Below are positions 52,578-62,941 of a stretch of 64,000 nucleotides of DNA, piece after piece. Numbering within the stretch: the stretch's first letter is position 1; every line of letters begins with the position of its first letter. The notes beneath the pieces were generated by a model. That model was not told where the DNA came from. It ran no database searches and saw only the letters and a list, made by a program, of their open reading frames with translations. The position numbers were made by a program, and so were the translations under genes. Origin of the DNA: Pseudomonas pergaminensis (GTDB lineage Bacteria > Pseudomonadota > Gammaproteobacteria > Pseudomonadales > Pseudomonadaceae); assembly GCF_024112395.2 (NCBI RefSeq), contig NZ_CP078013.2:4464001-4528000 (forward strand), written 5' to 3'.

Positions 52578-55142
52578 TTAAATGCGACCGAGCATTTCCT
52601 TGGCCTCGCCACGCTGGATCTCGTCACCTTCGGTCAGCACTTCCGAGAGGATGTCCCGTGCGCCGTCTGCGTCACCCATGTCGATATAGGCCTGGGCCAG
52701 GTCGAGCTTGGTGGCAACTTCGTCGGTGCCGGAGAGGAAGTCGAATTCCGGCTCATCATCGCCCAACGCCGCATCTTGCGCAGTGAAGGACGGTTCGATG
52801 GACGGATGCTCCAGGCTCTGGGACAGGCGGTCCAGCTCGGCGTTGACATCATCCAGCTCCGACGCAAATGCATCAGGCTTGGCCGGCGCTTCCGGCTCAT
52901 CGGCCAGGGACAGGTCGAAATCTTCCGGCAGGTCGAAGTCGTCCAGTGCCGCAGGTGTGAGGGTCGGTGGCTCGACGGCCGGCACGTCCTTCATCTGGTC
53001 TTCGAGGCCCGATAGAAAGTCGTCATCGGATTGCGCCGAAGCCGGGGCGTCCAACTGCAGGTCCAGATCGAAGTCCGACAGGTCGTCCGGGCTGGCCTTG
53101 GATTCAGTCTGCTGCTTTAGAAGCGACTCAAAGGTTTGCTGATCGTCCTTGACCTCGGCCGGGGAAGCTTCTTCGAGATCGTCCAGGCTCAGGTCAAAAT
53201 CGGTATCAAAGGCCTCCGGCTGCGCAGGCGCCGGTTTGTCTTCGAGCAAATCCTTGACGTATTGAGCGTCCAGGGCAGCAGCGGCCACCGCCGCGCTGAC
53301 GCCTGCCGCCAGCACGGCCATGGCCGGGAAGCGACTCTTGAGCTGCTCGACCTGGGCATGGTTTTCACCATTGGCCACCAACTGACGCTCCTGTGTCACA
53401 AAGCCGTCCTTGTCGTTTTGCAGGCCGTAGACTTCCATCAGCTTCAAACGCAGGTCGCTGCGCTTGGGCTCATGCTTGATCGCCTGTTGCAGCACGTCGG
53501 CGGCCTGGTTGAGGTGGCCACGGTCGATATGGGATTGAGCCTGGGCCAACGCATCGCTTGAGTTCACCGGAGCCACGGCAACGGCCAGCGGCGCGAGCAC
53601 GGAAGCAACGGTCGGCACCGCAACAGCCGGCGCGACCACCGGGGCCGGTGCTGGCGCCGCGGCCAGCTTGACGTTTGGCGGCGGCACTTCCAGGCCTTCG
53701 AAGCTGTCCGGCGGCAGGTCGTGATCGATGTTCGAGGTGAACTCTGGCTCTTCCGCCAGGGCCCGCGCCATGCGCAGGTGCTTTTCTTCTTCGCGGCGCG
53801 CATTGCGATGGCGCGCCCACAACAGCAGGAGCAACAGCACCAGCAAGATAGCGGCGCCGCCAAGTACGCCGAGCACGACCGGGTTGGTCAGCAGGTCGTT
53901 GAATTTGCCCTCGGTGGTGGCCGGCGCTGCATCCGCCTTGACCGGCTCAGGTGCTGGCGCTGGTGCGGTGGGTGCAGGGGCAGCAGTGGACGTGGCGGTA
54001 TCGGGCGCTACCGGGGCAGCCGCCGGTTCGCCTGCCAACTGCGCGGGCATCGCCGCCGTGGCCGCGGTAGCCGGGACACCCTTTTCCGCCTGCAAACGCG
54101 CCAGTTGATCGTTCTTCAGTTGAATCAGTTTTTGCAGCTTGTCCAACTGGCTTTGCAAGTCGGCCGCGCGGCTCTTCAGTTCTTCGTTGTCACGGCGGGT
54201 GGTGTCCAGTTGCTCCTGGGTCATCGCCAGCTTGTCGCTGAGTGCCGCGCTATCGCCGACCTTGCCTTTGGCCCCCTTCTTGGCCGCCTCGGCTGACACC
54301 AGGCTCAAGTTGTCCTTGGCGTTGGTGCTGGCTGGGGCGTTACCGGCCTGGGTGCGCTTGGTGGCGTCCAGTTGCTGCTTGCCCGCTGCGGGATTGGTCG
54401 CGGCACGCCGACCCTGGCGCCAGGCGGCGTTCTGCGCGCTCACCTCGGCAATCGCCTGGGGTTGCGGTAATGCGGTGCTTTGTACGGTGTCCGGCAGGCG
54501 CAGGACCTGGCCGGTTTTCAGGCGGTTGATATTGCCGTCCACAAAGGCATCGGGGTTCAGCGCCTGGATCGCCAGCATAGTCTGCTGCACCGAGCCGCCA
54601 TTGCGGTTCTTCGCGGCAATTTCCCACAGGGTGTCACGGGAGGTGGTGGTGTGCTGCGCCGTTTTGCTCGCGGCCGGCGCGGTGCTGGCCGGTGCAGCCG
54701 AGCGCGGTGCCGGCGCGGCGGTCGTCGGTGCCGGCTGGTCGAACTTGGCCGGGTCGAGCAACACGCTGTAGTCACGCATCAGACGGCCATTAGGCCATTG
54801 CACCTGCAACAGGAAACGGACGTAGGAATCAGGCAGCGGCTTGCTGGAGGTGACGCGCACCACACTGCGGCCGTTTGGATTGACCACCGGGGTAAACGTC
54901 AGGTCATCGAGAAATGCCTGGCGATCAACGCCCGCGTCCACAAACGCCTGGGACGAAGCCAGGCTCGGCGTGATCTCGGACGCCGTGAGGCCGCCGACAT
55001 CGAGCAATTCGATTTCCACCGCCAACGGCTGGTTCAACTTCGACTTGAGGGTCATCTCCCCCAGCTGCAGCGCCTGCGCCATACCGGAGGACAGCGCCGA
55101 GGCGGCCGCTATTGCTAACACCAGTTTGCGAACTTGAACCAT
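52578..55142 (-). CDS. fimV: FimV/HubP-like polar assembly protein
   Basis: 854 residues from MVQVRKLVLAIAAASALSSG (signal peptide). Conserved FimV N-terminal domain (about 25-140, LQLGEMTLKSKLNQPLAVEI), a LysM peptidoglycan-binding motif (about 165-215, SRDTLWEIAAKNRNGGSVQQ), a coiled coil (about 295-345), a membrane helix (about 425-450) and a long acidic cytoplasmic part with TPR-like repeats. It ends in the FimV C-terminal domain (DLAQAYIDMGDADGARDILS). Needed for type IV pilus assembly, twitching and polar cAMP signalling in relatives. Confidence 0.95.
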   Translation of the reverse strand: MVQVRKLVLAIAAASALSSGMAQALQLGEMTLKSKLNQPLAVEIELLDVGGLTASEITPSLASSQAFVDAGVDRQAFLDDLTFTPVVNPNGRSVVRVTSSKPLPDSYVRFLLQVQWPNGRLMRDYSVLLDPAKFDQPAPTTAAPAPRSAAPASTAPAASKTAQHTTTSRDTLWEIAAKNRNGGSVQQTMLAIQALNPDAFVDGNINRLKTGQVLRLPDTVQSTALPQPQAIAEVSAQNAAWRQGRRAATNPAAGKQQLDATKRTQAGNAPASTNAKDNLSLVSAEAAKKGAKGKVGDSAALSDKLAMTQEQLDTTRRDNEELKSRAADLQSQLDKLQKLIQLKNDQLARLQAEKGVPATAATAAMPAQLAGEPAAAPVAPDTATSTAAPAPTAPAPAPEPVKADAAPATTEGKFNDLLTNPVVLGVLGGAAILLVLLLLLLWARHRNARREEEKHLRMARALAEEPEFTSNIDHDLPPDSFEGLEVPPPNVKLAAAPAPAPVVAPAVAVPTVASVLAPLAVAVAPVNSSDALAQAQSHIDRGHLNQAADVLQQAIKHEPKRSDLRLKLMEVYGLQNDKDGFVTQERQLVANGENHAQVEQLKSRFPAMAVLAAGVSAAVAAAALDAQYVKDLLEDKPAPAQPEAFDTDFDLSLDDLEEASPAEVKDDQQTFESLLKQQTESKASPDDLSDFDLDLQLDAPASAQSDDDFLSGLEDQMKDVPAVEPPTLTPAALDDFDLPEDFDLSLADEPEAPAKPDAFASELDDVNAELDRLSQSLEHPSIEPSFTAQDAALGDDEPEFDFLSGTDEVATKLDLAQAYIDMGDADGARDILSEVLTEGDEIQRGEAKEMLGRI

Positions 55143-55304
55143 AGCCTCATCCTTTGTTTGAACACTCCCCGGCCTGCGAGAAGGTTGGTAACCGCTGCCA
55201 TAAGGCATGGCGAGCCGATAGGTCACCGACGCGCAACTTTTCCTGCCTGGGGCCAAGCATAGCGCTTGGCTAGAATCAATCTACAAATTGCCGCCAAGTA
55301 TCTT

Positions 55305-56315
55305 TTACGCAAGGCCTTTTATCAACAACTGCGCCAGCTGCACGGCATTCAACGCGGCGCCTTTGCGTACGTTATCTGACGTCAGCCACAGATTTAGTTC
55401 CGCCGGGTCATCCACGCCCGCCCTGACACGACCGACGTAGACCACATCCTGGCCCACTGCGTCACCTACGGCTGTAGGAAAATCCCCTTCATCCACGAGC
55501 TCGATCCCCGGCGCAGCGTCAAGTGCGCGGTTCACCGCAGCGAGGTCGACCGCCGCGCCCAGTTGCAGGGACACAGTCAGGCTATCGCCAAAAAACACCG
55601 GGGCTTGAACGCAGGTTGCGGAAATCTTCAGCAAAGGTGATTCCAGCACCGCACGCAGCTCATGGACGAGGCGCTTCTCCAGGGCGGTATGACCTTGGGC
55701 GTCCGGCGTGCCGACTTGTGCAAGCAGGTTGAAGGCTACCTGGCGATCGAAGAATTTCGGCTCCAGTGGGCGCATGTTCAACAGCTCGGCGGTTTGCCGG
55801 GCCAGCTCGCTGACGGCCTCACGCCCCTGGGCTGACATCGCCAGGCTGGCGGTGACACTCACTCGCTGGATATCCAGCAGGCCACGCAAGGGCGCAAGGA
55901 CGACCGCCAGGTTGGTCGCCGATGGGCTTGGGCTGCCGAGCTGGAACGGTTTTTCCAGGCCATCCAGCACATGGGCATTGGCTTCCGGCACGACTTGAGG
56001 CGCCTGCTCGGCCGGCAAGGCGCCGGACAAGTCGATCACCGAGCAACCCGCTGCCGTGGCACGCGGCGCAAAACTCAGGGTGGCCGCCGGCCCCGCCGCA
56101 AAGAACGCCAGCTGTACTTTGCTGAAGTCGAACTCATCGACCTCCCTCACCCGCAGGTTCTTGCCGCGAAACGGCACCGAGGCACCGGCAGAGTTGTTGC
56201 CGGCCAGCAGGTGCAGGGTGCCAACCGGGAAGTCCAGCTCTTCGAGGATCTGCACCAGGGTTTCGCCGACGGTACCGGTGGCGCCGATCACGGCGATATC
56301 AAAGGTCTGGGTCAT
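55305..56315 (-). CDS. Aspartate-semialdehyde dehydrogenase-like protein lacking the catalytic cysteine (Usg-like)
   Basis: 336 residues from MTQTFDIAVIGATGTVGETL (an ATG 18 bases upstream is also possible). The NADP-binding N-terminus GATGTVGETLVQ and overall length fit the Asd family. However, where active enzymes have NPNCST this protein has SPSPSATNLAVVLAPL, and its only cysteines (AAGCSVIDLSG and SATCVQAPV) are elsewhere. It therefore lacks the nucleophile, as in the E. coli Usg paralogue. It is likely to have lost the dehydrogenase reaction. It lies between fimV and the true asd. Confidence 0.88.
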   Translation of the reverse strand: MTQTFDIAVIGATGTVGETLVQILEELDFPVGTLHLLAGNNSAGASVPFRGKNLRVREVDEFDFSKVQLAFFAAGPAATLSFAPRATAAGCSVIDLSGALPAEQAPQVVPEANAHVLDGLEKPFQLGSPSPSATNLAVVLAPLRGLLDIQRVSVTASLAMSAQGREAVSELARQTAELLNMRPLEPKFFDRQVAFNLLAQVGTPDAQGHTALEKRLVHELRAVLESPLLKISATCVQAPVFFGDSLTVSLQLGAAVDLAAVNRALDAAPGIELVDEGDFPTAVGDAVGQDVVYVGRVRAGVDDPAELNLWLTSDNVRKGAALNAVQLAQLLIKGLA

Positions 56316-56407
56316 GGGGGCTGCCTCGGGCATTGCGGGGGGAGCGGCACTTTACCGGGTGGTGGTGGGTGAGGCAATTAACCCGGCTTTTGTGGTGTGG
56401 CTGATGG

Positions 56408-56498
56408 CCTCTTCGCGAGCAAGCCCGCTCCCACATTCAACCGAGTTTATTCAGTTGAAATGCAATCAAATGTGGGAGCGGGCTTGCTCGCGAAGAGG
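56408..56498. repeat. REPIN with perfect 30-bp arms
   Basis: Arms 56408-56437 and 56469-56498 are exact inverted complements (core CGCGAGCAAGCCCGCTCC), 31-base loop. Between the Usg-like gene and asd. Confidence 0.92.
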
Positions 56499-56515
56499 CC
56501 CCAAAGGCCAACAAA

Positions 56516-56546
56516 AAACCCGCGCCTGTCACCAGAGCGCGGGTTT
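56516..56546 (-). terminator. Terminator of asd
   Basis: AAACCCGCGC (56516-56525) pairs with GCGCGGGTTT (56537-56546), followed on the minus strand by TTTTTTGT, 20 bases after the asd stop. Confidence 0.9.
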
Positions 56547-56565
56547 CCAATATTGCCTCAAGCGA

Positions 56566-57678
56566 TCAACGCTCCAGCAGAATCCGCAGCATGCGACGCA
56601 GCGGTTCGGCGGCGCCCCACAGCAGCTGGTCGCCAACGGTGAACGCGCCGAGGAACTGGCTGCCCATGTTCAGCTTGCGCAAACGGCCCACCGGTACATT
56701 CAGGGTGCCGGTGACCTTGGTCGGGCTCAGCTCCTGCATGCTGATGTCGCGATTGTTCGGCACCAGCTTGACCCATGGGTTGTGCTGGCTGATCAACGCT
56801 TCGATATCGGCGATCGGCACATCTTTGTTCAACTTGATGGTCAGCGCCTGGCTGTGGCAGCGCATGGCGCCGATGCGCACGCAGATGCCGTCCACCGGGA
56901 TCGGGTTCTTGAAGCGGCCGAGGATCTTGTTGGTTTCGGCCTGGGCCTTCCACTCTTCGCGGCTCTGGCCGTTCGGCAGCTCTTTGTCGATCCACGGGAT
57001 CAGGCTGCCGGCCAATGGCACGCCGAAGTTCTCGGTCGGGTAGGCGTCACTGCGCATGGCTTCGGCCACACGACGGTCGATGTCGAGGATCGCGCTGGCC
57101 GGGTCGGCCAGTTGATCGGCAACGGCGGCGTGAGTCGCGCCCATCTGCTTGATCAGTTCACGCATGTTCTGCGCGCCGGCACCGGAGGCCGCCTGATAGG
57201 TCATGGCGCTCATCCACTCGACCAGGCCAGCCTCGAACAGGCCACCCAGGCCCATCAGCATCAAGCTGACGGTGCAGTTGCCACCGACGTAGTTCTTGGT
57301 GCCGGCGTCCAGTTGCTGGTCGATGACCTTGCGGTTCACCGGGTCAAGGATGATCACCGCATCGTCCTGCATGCGCAGGCTCGAGGCAGCGTCGATCCAG
57401 TAACCCTGCCAGCCGGCTTCGCGCAGCTTGGGGAAGACTTCGCTGGTGTAGTCGCCACCCTGACAGGTCAGAATCACGTCGAGGGTTTTCAGCTCTTCAA
57501 TGCTGTAGGCGTCCTTGAGCGGGGCAATATCCTTACCCACAGACGGCCCTTGGCCACCCACATTCGAAGTGGTGAAAAACACCGGCTCAATAAGATCGAA
57601 ATCCTGCTCTTCCAGCATCCGCTGCATGAGCACGGAACCGACCATACCGCGCCAACCGATCAGACCTACACGTTTCAT
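56566..57678 (-). CDS. asd: Aspartate-semialdehyde dehydrogenase
   Basis: 370 residues. Reduces aspartyl phosphate to aspartate semialdehyde, for lysine, diaminopimelate, methionine and threonine. N-terminal [20 protein letters not shown], the catalytic cysteine in [20 protein letters not shown] (about residue 134), the substrate region [20 protein letters not shown], and histidine in [14 protein letters not shown] (about 274). It follows leuB by 64 bases. Confidence 0.97.
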   Translation of the reverse strand: MKRVGLIGWRGMVGSVLMQRMLEEQDFDLIEPVFFTTSNVGGQGPSVGKDIAPLKDAYSIEELKTLDVILTCQGGDYTSEVFPKLREAGWQGYWIDAASSLRMQDDAVIILDPVNRKVIDQQLDAGTKNYVGGNCTVSLMLMGLGGLFEAGLVEWMSAMTYQAASGAGAQNMRELIKQMGATHAAVADQLADPASAILDIDRRVAEAMRSDAYPTENFGVPLAGSLIPWIDKELPNGQSREEWKAQAETNKILGRFKNPIPVDGICVRIGAMRCHSQALTIKLNKDVPIADIEALISQHNPWVKLVPNNRDISMQELSPTKVTGTLNVPVGRLRKLNMGSQFLGAFTVGDQLLWGAAEPLRRMLRILLER

Positions 57679-57742
57679 CGCAACTACACCTTGTTAAAAA
57701 GTGGGCCGCCTTGCAGCAACAACTGCAAGCGGGCCCGAGAGA

Positions 57743-58825
<1,083 letters not shown>

Positions 58826-58878
58826 GCGTTCCTCATTTCATCAAGCGACCCGCCCGTGGGCAGGTCGGGAAAAATCAA

Positions 58879-59643
58879 TCAGCGTTCGGCAAAGACCACC
58901 AGCACGTCGGTGCTGAAGGTGCCGTCGGCCTGAATTTCGTAATAATCGCGCACTTCCTGGCCCATCGCCTGTTGCAGCTCAAGTATCGCTGCGCGCAATA
59001 CCTCTGGCGTGCGCATGCGCTCGACCCAGGAGGTGTATTCCAGGCGCAAGCGTTGGCGGCTGCTGTTGCGCACATGCAGGCCGGACTCGCTGAGCTGCTG
59101 CATCCACTCGGCGGCGGCGTAATCGCGCACGTGGCTGGTGTCGCGCAGCACTTCGACGGTTTGCAGGTAAGTGTCCAACAGCGGGCTGCCCGGTGACAAG
59201 ACGTCGACGAACGCCGCTACGCCGCCCGGTTTGAGCACGCGGCGCACTTCGCGCAGGGCCAGGCCGAGGTCGCTCCAGTGATGGGCCGAATAACGGCTGA
59301 ACACGAAGTCGAACTCCCCATCGGCGAACGGCAGGCGCTCGGCAGCGCCGTGCACCGTACGGATATTGCCCAGGCCACGGTCCACCGCAGCGGCGGTGAC
59401 CACGTCAAGCATCTGCTGGGACAGGTCGTAGGCCACCACTTCTTTAACCAATGGCGCCACGTGGAAGCTGACATGACCGGCACCGCACCCAAGGTCCAGC
59501 AAGCGCGCGCTCCCCTGCCCGGCCAGTTCGGCCTGCAGCAGCGCGAATTCGGTGCCTTGGGCGTGCACGGCACTGCTCAGGTAGGCTGAGGCTTGCTCGC
59601 CGAATTGTTTTTGCACGACTTGGGTGTGGGCGGTGCTGGTCAT
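58879..59643 (-). CDS. Class I SAM-dependent methyltransferase within the leu cluster
   Basis: 254 residues from MTSTAHTQVVQKQFGEQASA. The SAM motif I is ARLLDLGCGAGHVSFHVAPL (about residues 47-66), then VAYDLSQQMLDVV (acid after beta 2), GAAERLPFADGEFDFVFSRY and VRRVLKPGGVAAFVDVLSPG. Similar to UbiE/BioC-like small-molecule methyltransferases. It stands between leuD and leuB on the same strand. No leucine-pathway step needs methylation, so the role is unknown. Confidence 0.9.
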   Translation of the reverse strand: MTSTAHTQVVQKQFGEQASAYLSSAVHAQGTEFALLQAELAGQGSARLLDLGCGAGHVSFHVAPLVKEVVAYDLSQQMLDVVTAAAVDRGLGNIRTVHGAAERLPFADGEFDFVFSRYSAHHWSDLGLALREVRRVLKPGGVAAFVDVLSPGSPLLDTYLQTVEVLRDTSHVRDYAAAEWMQQLSESGLHVRNSSRQRLRLEYTSWVERMRTPEVLRAAILELQQAMGQEVRDYYEIQADGTFSTDVLVVFAER

Positions 59644-59682
59644 GGTGGTTTCCTTGGGTTTTGGGGTGGCTGTACGGGCGCT

Positions 59683-59747
59683 ATCGCAGGCAAGCCAGCT
59701 CCCACAGTTGGAATGCATTCCAATGTGGGAGTTGGCTTGCCCGCGAT
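59683..59747. repeat. REPIN between methyltransferase and leuD
   Basis: Arms 59683-59706 and 59724-59747 are inverted with two mismatches (core GCAGGCAAGCCAGCTCC, as in the 72-bp array). A perfect 16-base palindrome, TTGGAATGCATTCCAA, fills the loop region 59708-59723. Confidence 0.88.
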
Positions 59748-59770
59748 GGGGCCCGCACGGTTACCGCAAA

Positions 59771-60415
59771 TCAGGCATCGCGAAACAACCAAGGCTGGCT
59801 CGCCCGGTGCTTGGCTTCAAACGCCGCTATCGCATCGCCGTCCTGCAAGGTCAGGCCGATATCGTCCAGGCCGTTGATCAGGCAGTGCTTACGGAACGCA
59901 TCCACTTCAAAGTGATACACCTTGCCATCCGGACGGGTCACGGTTTGCGCGGCCAGGTCGACGGTCAGTTGGTAGCCTTCTTCAGCTTCCACCTGCTTGA
60001 ACAGCTCGTCGACTTCTGCGTCGGTCAAGATGATCGGCAGCAGGCCATTCTTGAAGCTGTTATTGAAGAAGATGTCGGCGTAGCTCGGCGCGATGATGCT
60101 GCGAAAGCCATATTCTTCCAGGGCCCACGGCGCGTGTTCACGGCTGGAGCCGCAACCGAAGTTCTCACGGGCCAGCAGTACGCTGGCGCCTTGGTAACGC
60201 TCGGCGTTGAGCACGAAGTCCTTGTTCAGCGGGCGCTTGGAGTTGTCCTGGTAGGCGTAGCCCACGTCCAGGTAGCGCCACTCGTCGAACAGGTTCGGGC
60301 CAAAACCGGTGCGCTTGATCGACTTCAAGAACTGCTTGGGGATGATCTGGTCGGTGTCGACGTTGGCGCGATCCAAAGGGGCGACAAGGCCGGTGTGTTG
60401 AGTAAAAGCACGCAT
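59771..60415 (-). CDS. leuD: 3-isopropylmalate dehydratase small subunit
   Basis: 214 residues. With LeuC isomerises 2- to 3-isopropylmalate. Swivelling domain with [35 protein letters not shown] and [20 protein letters not shown], the substrate-specificity loop. Ten bases after leuC, clearly one transcript. Confidence 0.98.
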   Translation of the reverse strand: MRAFTQHTGLVAPLDRANVDTDQIIPKQFLKSIKRTGFGPNLFDEWRYLDVGYAYQDNSKRPLNKDFVLNAERYQGASVLLARENFGCGSSREHAPWALEEYGFRSIIAPSYADIFFNNSFKNGLLPIILTDAEVDELFKQVEAEEGYQLTVDLAAQTVTRPDGKVYHFEVDAFRKHCLINGLDDIGLTLQDGDAIAAFEAKHRASQPWLFRDA

Positions 60416-60425
60416 CGGGTATTCC

Positions 60426-61844
60426 TCAGATCAATTCGCGAACGTCGATGAAACGACCGTTGACGGCCGCCGCAGCGGCCATGGCCGGGCTGACCAGGTG
60501 GGTACGCCCGCCGGCACCCTGACGCCCTTCGAAGTTACGGTTGGAGGTGGACGCGCAATGCTCGCCCGATTCCAAACGGTCCGGGTTCATCGCCAGGCAC
60601 ATCGAGCAGCCTGGCTCACGCCATTCAAAACCGGCTTCAAGGAAGATCTTGTCGAGGCCTTCGGCTTCGGCTTGCGCTTTGACCAGGCCCGAACCAGGCA
60701 CCACGATGGCTTGCTTGATGGTCGACGCCACTTTGCGTCCCTTGGCGATCACCGCCGCTGCGCGCAGGTCTTCAATCCGCGAGTTGGTGCAGGAACCGAT
60801 GAACACGCGATCCAACTGGATATCGGTGATCGCCTGGTTGGCCTGCAAACCCATGTACTTCAAAGCGCGCTCGATGGAACCACGCTTGACCAGGTCGGCT
60901 TCTTTGGCCGGGTCCGGCACGTTCTGGTCGACGGCCAGGACCATTTCCGGCGAAGTACCCCAGCTGACTTGTGGCTTGATCTGGGCAGCGTCGAGTTCGA
61001 CCACGGTGTCGAACACCGCGTCGGCGTCGGAGACCAGGTCTTTCCAGGCTTCGACGGCGGCGTCCCAATCCGCGCCTTGCGGGGCGAATGGGCGGCCTTT
61101 TACGTATTCGACGGTCTTGTCGTCCGCCGCCACCATGCCCACGCGGGCACCGGCTTCGATGGACATGTTGCAAATGGTCATGCGGCCTTCGATGGACAGG
61201 TCGCGAATCGCGCTGCCGGCGAACTCGATGGCATGGCCGTTACCGCCGGCGGTGCCGATCTTGCCGATCACGGCGAGTACGATGTCTTTGGCGGTCACGC
61301 CAAATGGCAACTGGCCTTCGACCTTCACCAACATATTCTTCATTTTCTTGGCGACCAGGCACTGGGTGGCGAACACATGTTCCACCTCGGAGGTGCCGAT
61401 GCCGTGGGCCAGGGCGCCAAAGGCACCATGAGTCGACGTATGGGAGTCACCGCAGACCACGGTCATGCCCGGCAAGGTGGCGCCCTGCTCCGGGCCGATC
61501 ACGTGAACGATGCCTTGACGCACGTCATTCATCTTGAATTCGGTAATGCCATATTCGTCGCAGTAGTCGTCGAGGGTCTGCACCTGCAAACGCGACACCT
61601 GGTCGGCAATGGCTTCGATGCCGCCTTTGCGCTCTGGCGTGGTGGGCACGTTGTGGTCTGGCGTGGCGATGATGGAGTCGACGCGCCAAGGCTTGCGCCC
61701 GGCCAGTCGCAGGCCTTCGAACGCTTGGGGCGAGGTCACTTCATGGATGATGTGACGGTCGATATAGATCAGCGACGAGCCATCGTCGCGCCGTTTCACT
61801 TCATGGGAATCCCAAAGCTTGTCGTAAAGCGTTTTGCCGGCCAT
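60426..61844 (-). CDS. leuC: 3-isopropylmalate dehydratase large subunit
   Basis: 472 residues. Aconitase-like subunit with a [4Fe-4S] cluster: cysteines in [14 protein letters not shown] (about residue 352) and in [13 protein letters not shown] (about 412 and 415). Also seen are [20 protein letters not shown] and [20 protein letters not shown]. Cytoplasmic, leucine pathway. It is divergent from a LysR gene with 140 bases between. Confidence 0.98.
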   Translation of the reverse strand: MAGKTLYDKLWDSHEVKRRDDGSSLIYIDRHIIHEVTSPQAFEGLRLAGRKPWRVDSIIATPDHNVPTTPERKGGIEAIADQVSRLQVQTLDDYCDEYGITEFKMNDVRQGIVHVIGPEQGATLPGMTVVCGDSHTSTHGAFGALAHGIGTSEVEHVFATQCLVAKKMKNMLVKVEGQLPFGVTAKDIVLAVIGKIGTAGGNGHAIEFAGSAIRDLSIEGRMTICNMSIEAGARVGMVAADDKTVEYVKGRPFAPQGADWDAAVEAWKDLVSDADAVFDTVVELDAAQIKPQVSWGTSPEMVLAVDQNVPDPAKEADLVKRGSIERALKYMGLQANQAITDIQLDRVFIGSCTNSRIEDLRAAAVIAKGRKVASTIKQAIVVPGSGLVKAQAEAEGLDKIFLEAGFEWREPGCSMCLAMNPDRLESGEHCASTSNRNFEGRQGAGGRTHLVSPAMAAAAAVNGRFIDVRELI

Positions 61845-61944
61845 CAGTCGGTCCTCATCAGCGGTGTTTCTTTATGCCGGGCTTTTCAATAACCCTTTGG
61901 CTTGTGAGGCTGATGGTATGGCGCTACATTAAATAACTCAAATT

Positions 61945-61957
61945 CATATTTTTTATG
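61945..61957. promoter_or_regulatory. Possible LysR-type site between leuC and the LysR gene
   Basis: CATA-TTTTT-TATG is an inverted repeat in the AT-rich divergent region, 27 bases before the LysR ATG. LysR proteins often bind such sites and repress themselves. Weak evidence. Confidence 0.35.
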
Positions 61958-61984
61958 CTTTGGATTACCAACTGGAATACCACC

Positions 61985-62875
61985 ATGGACCTGGCCAACC
62001 TCAATGCCTTTATAGCCATCGCCGAGACCGGCAGCTTCTCCGGCGCCGGCGAGCGTCTGCACCTGACCCAACCGGCCATCAGCAAACGCATCGCCGGCCT
62101 GGAGCAACAATTAAAGGTGCGTTTGTTCGACCGCCTGGGCCGTGAAGTCGGCTTGACAGAAGCCGGCCGAGCCTTGCTGCCGCGCGCTTATCAGATCCTC
62201 AACGTGCTGGACGATACGCGCCGCGCCCTTACCAACCTGACCGGCGAGGTCAGCGGGCGCCTCACTTTAGCCACCAGTCACCATATCGGCCTGCACCGCC
62301 TGCCGCCGATCCTGCGTACCTTTACACGGGAATACCCGAATGTGGCGCTGGATATTCAGTTCCTCGATTCAGAAGTGGCCTACGAAGAAATCCTCCATGG
62401 CCGCGCCGAAGTGGCGGTGATCACCCTGGCGCCCGATCCCCACCACCTGGTGCGGGCCACCCCGGTGTGGGACGACCCGCTGGATTTCGTGGTGGCGCCG
62501 GAGCACAGCCTGACCAGCAACGGCAAGGTCAGCTTGGCGGACATTGCCGGCCACCCGGCGGTTTTCCCCGGCGGCAACACCTTTACCCACCATATTGTCA
62601 GCCGGCTGTTCGAGGCCCAGGGCCTTACGCCAAACATCGCGATGAGCACTAACTATTTGGAAACTATCAAGATGATGGTGTCTATCGGCCTGGCCTGGAG
62701 CGTGTTGCCGCGCACGATGCTGGATGAACAGGTGGCAAGTATCGCTTTGCCGGGCATACAGCTCAGTCGCCAGCTAGGCTATATCGTGCACACCGAAAGG
62801 ACGCTGTCGAATGCTGCGCGGGCTTTCATGAGCCTATTGGATGCACAAGTCGATCTGCCAGGGATTCCGGCATGA
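61985..62875 (+). CDS. LysR-family transcriptional regulator divergent from leuC
   Basis: 296 residues from MDLANLNAFIAIAETGSFSG. The N-terminal winged helix-turn-helix is ERLHLTQPAISKRIAGLEQQ and LFDRLGREVGLTEAGRALLP. The effector domain (about 88-290) is of the periplasmic-binding type. Its position opposite leuCD suggests that it senses leucine-pathway status, as LysR regulators near leu genes do in related bacteria; the ligand is not known. No signal peptide. Confidence 0.92.
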   Translation: MDLANLNAFIAIAETGSFSGAGERLHLTQPAISKRIAGLEQQLKVRLFDRLGREVGLTEAGRALLPRAYQILNVLDDTRRALTNLTGEVSGRLTLATSHHIGLHRLPPILRTFTREYPNVALDIQFLDSEVAYEEILHGRAEVAVITLAPDPHHLVRATPVWDDPLDFVVAPEHSLTSNGKVSLADIAGHPAVFPGGNTFTHHIVSRLFEAQGLTPNIAMSTNYLETIKMMVSIGLAWSVLPRTMLDEQVASIALPGIQLSRQLGYIVHTERTLSNAARAFMSLLDAQVDLPGIPA

Positions 62876-62941
62876 ACCTGTGCGGCCTCAAGGTCTGAAC
62901 TGAACCGCGCCTTACGCCCATCGAGCCAAGGCCCTGTGATA

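Noticed and set aside
55143..55256. Longer fimV start at 55256
   Set aside because: The signal peptide begins at MVQVRKLVLAIAA (55142); the extra segment is not hydrophobic and would block export.
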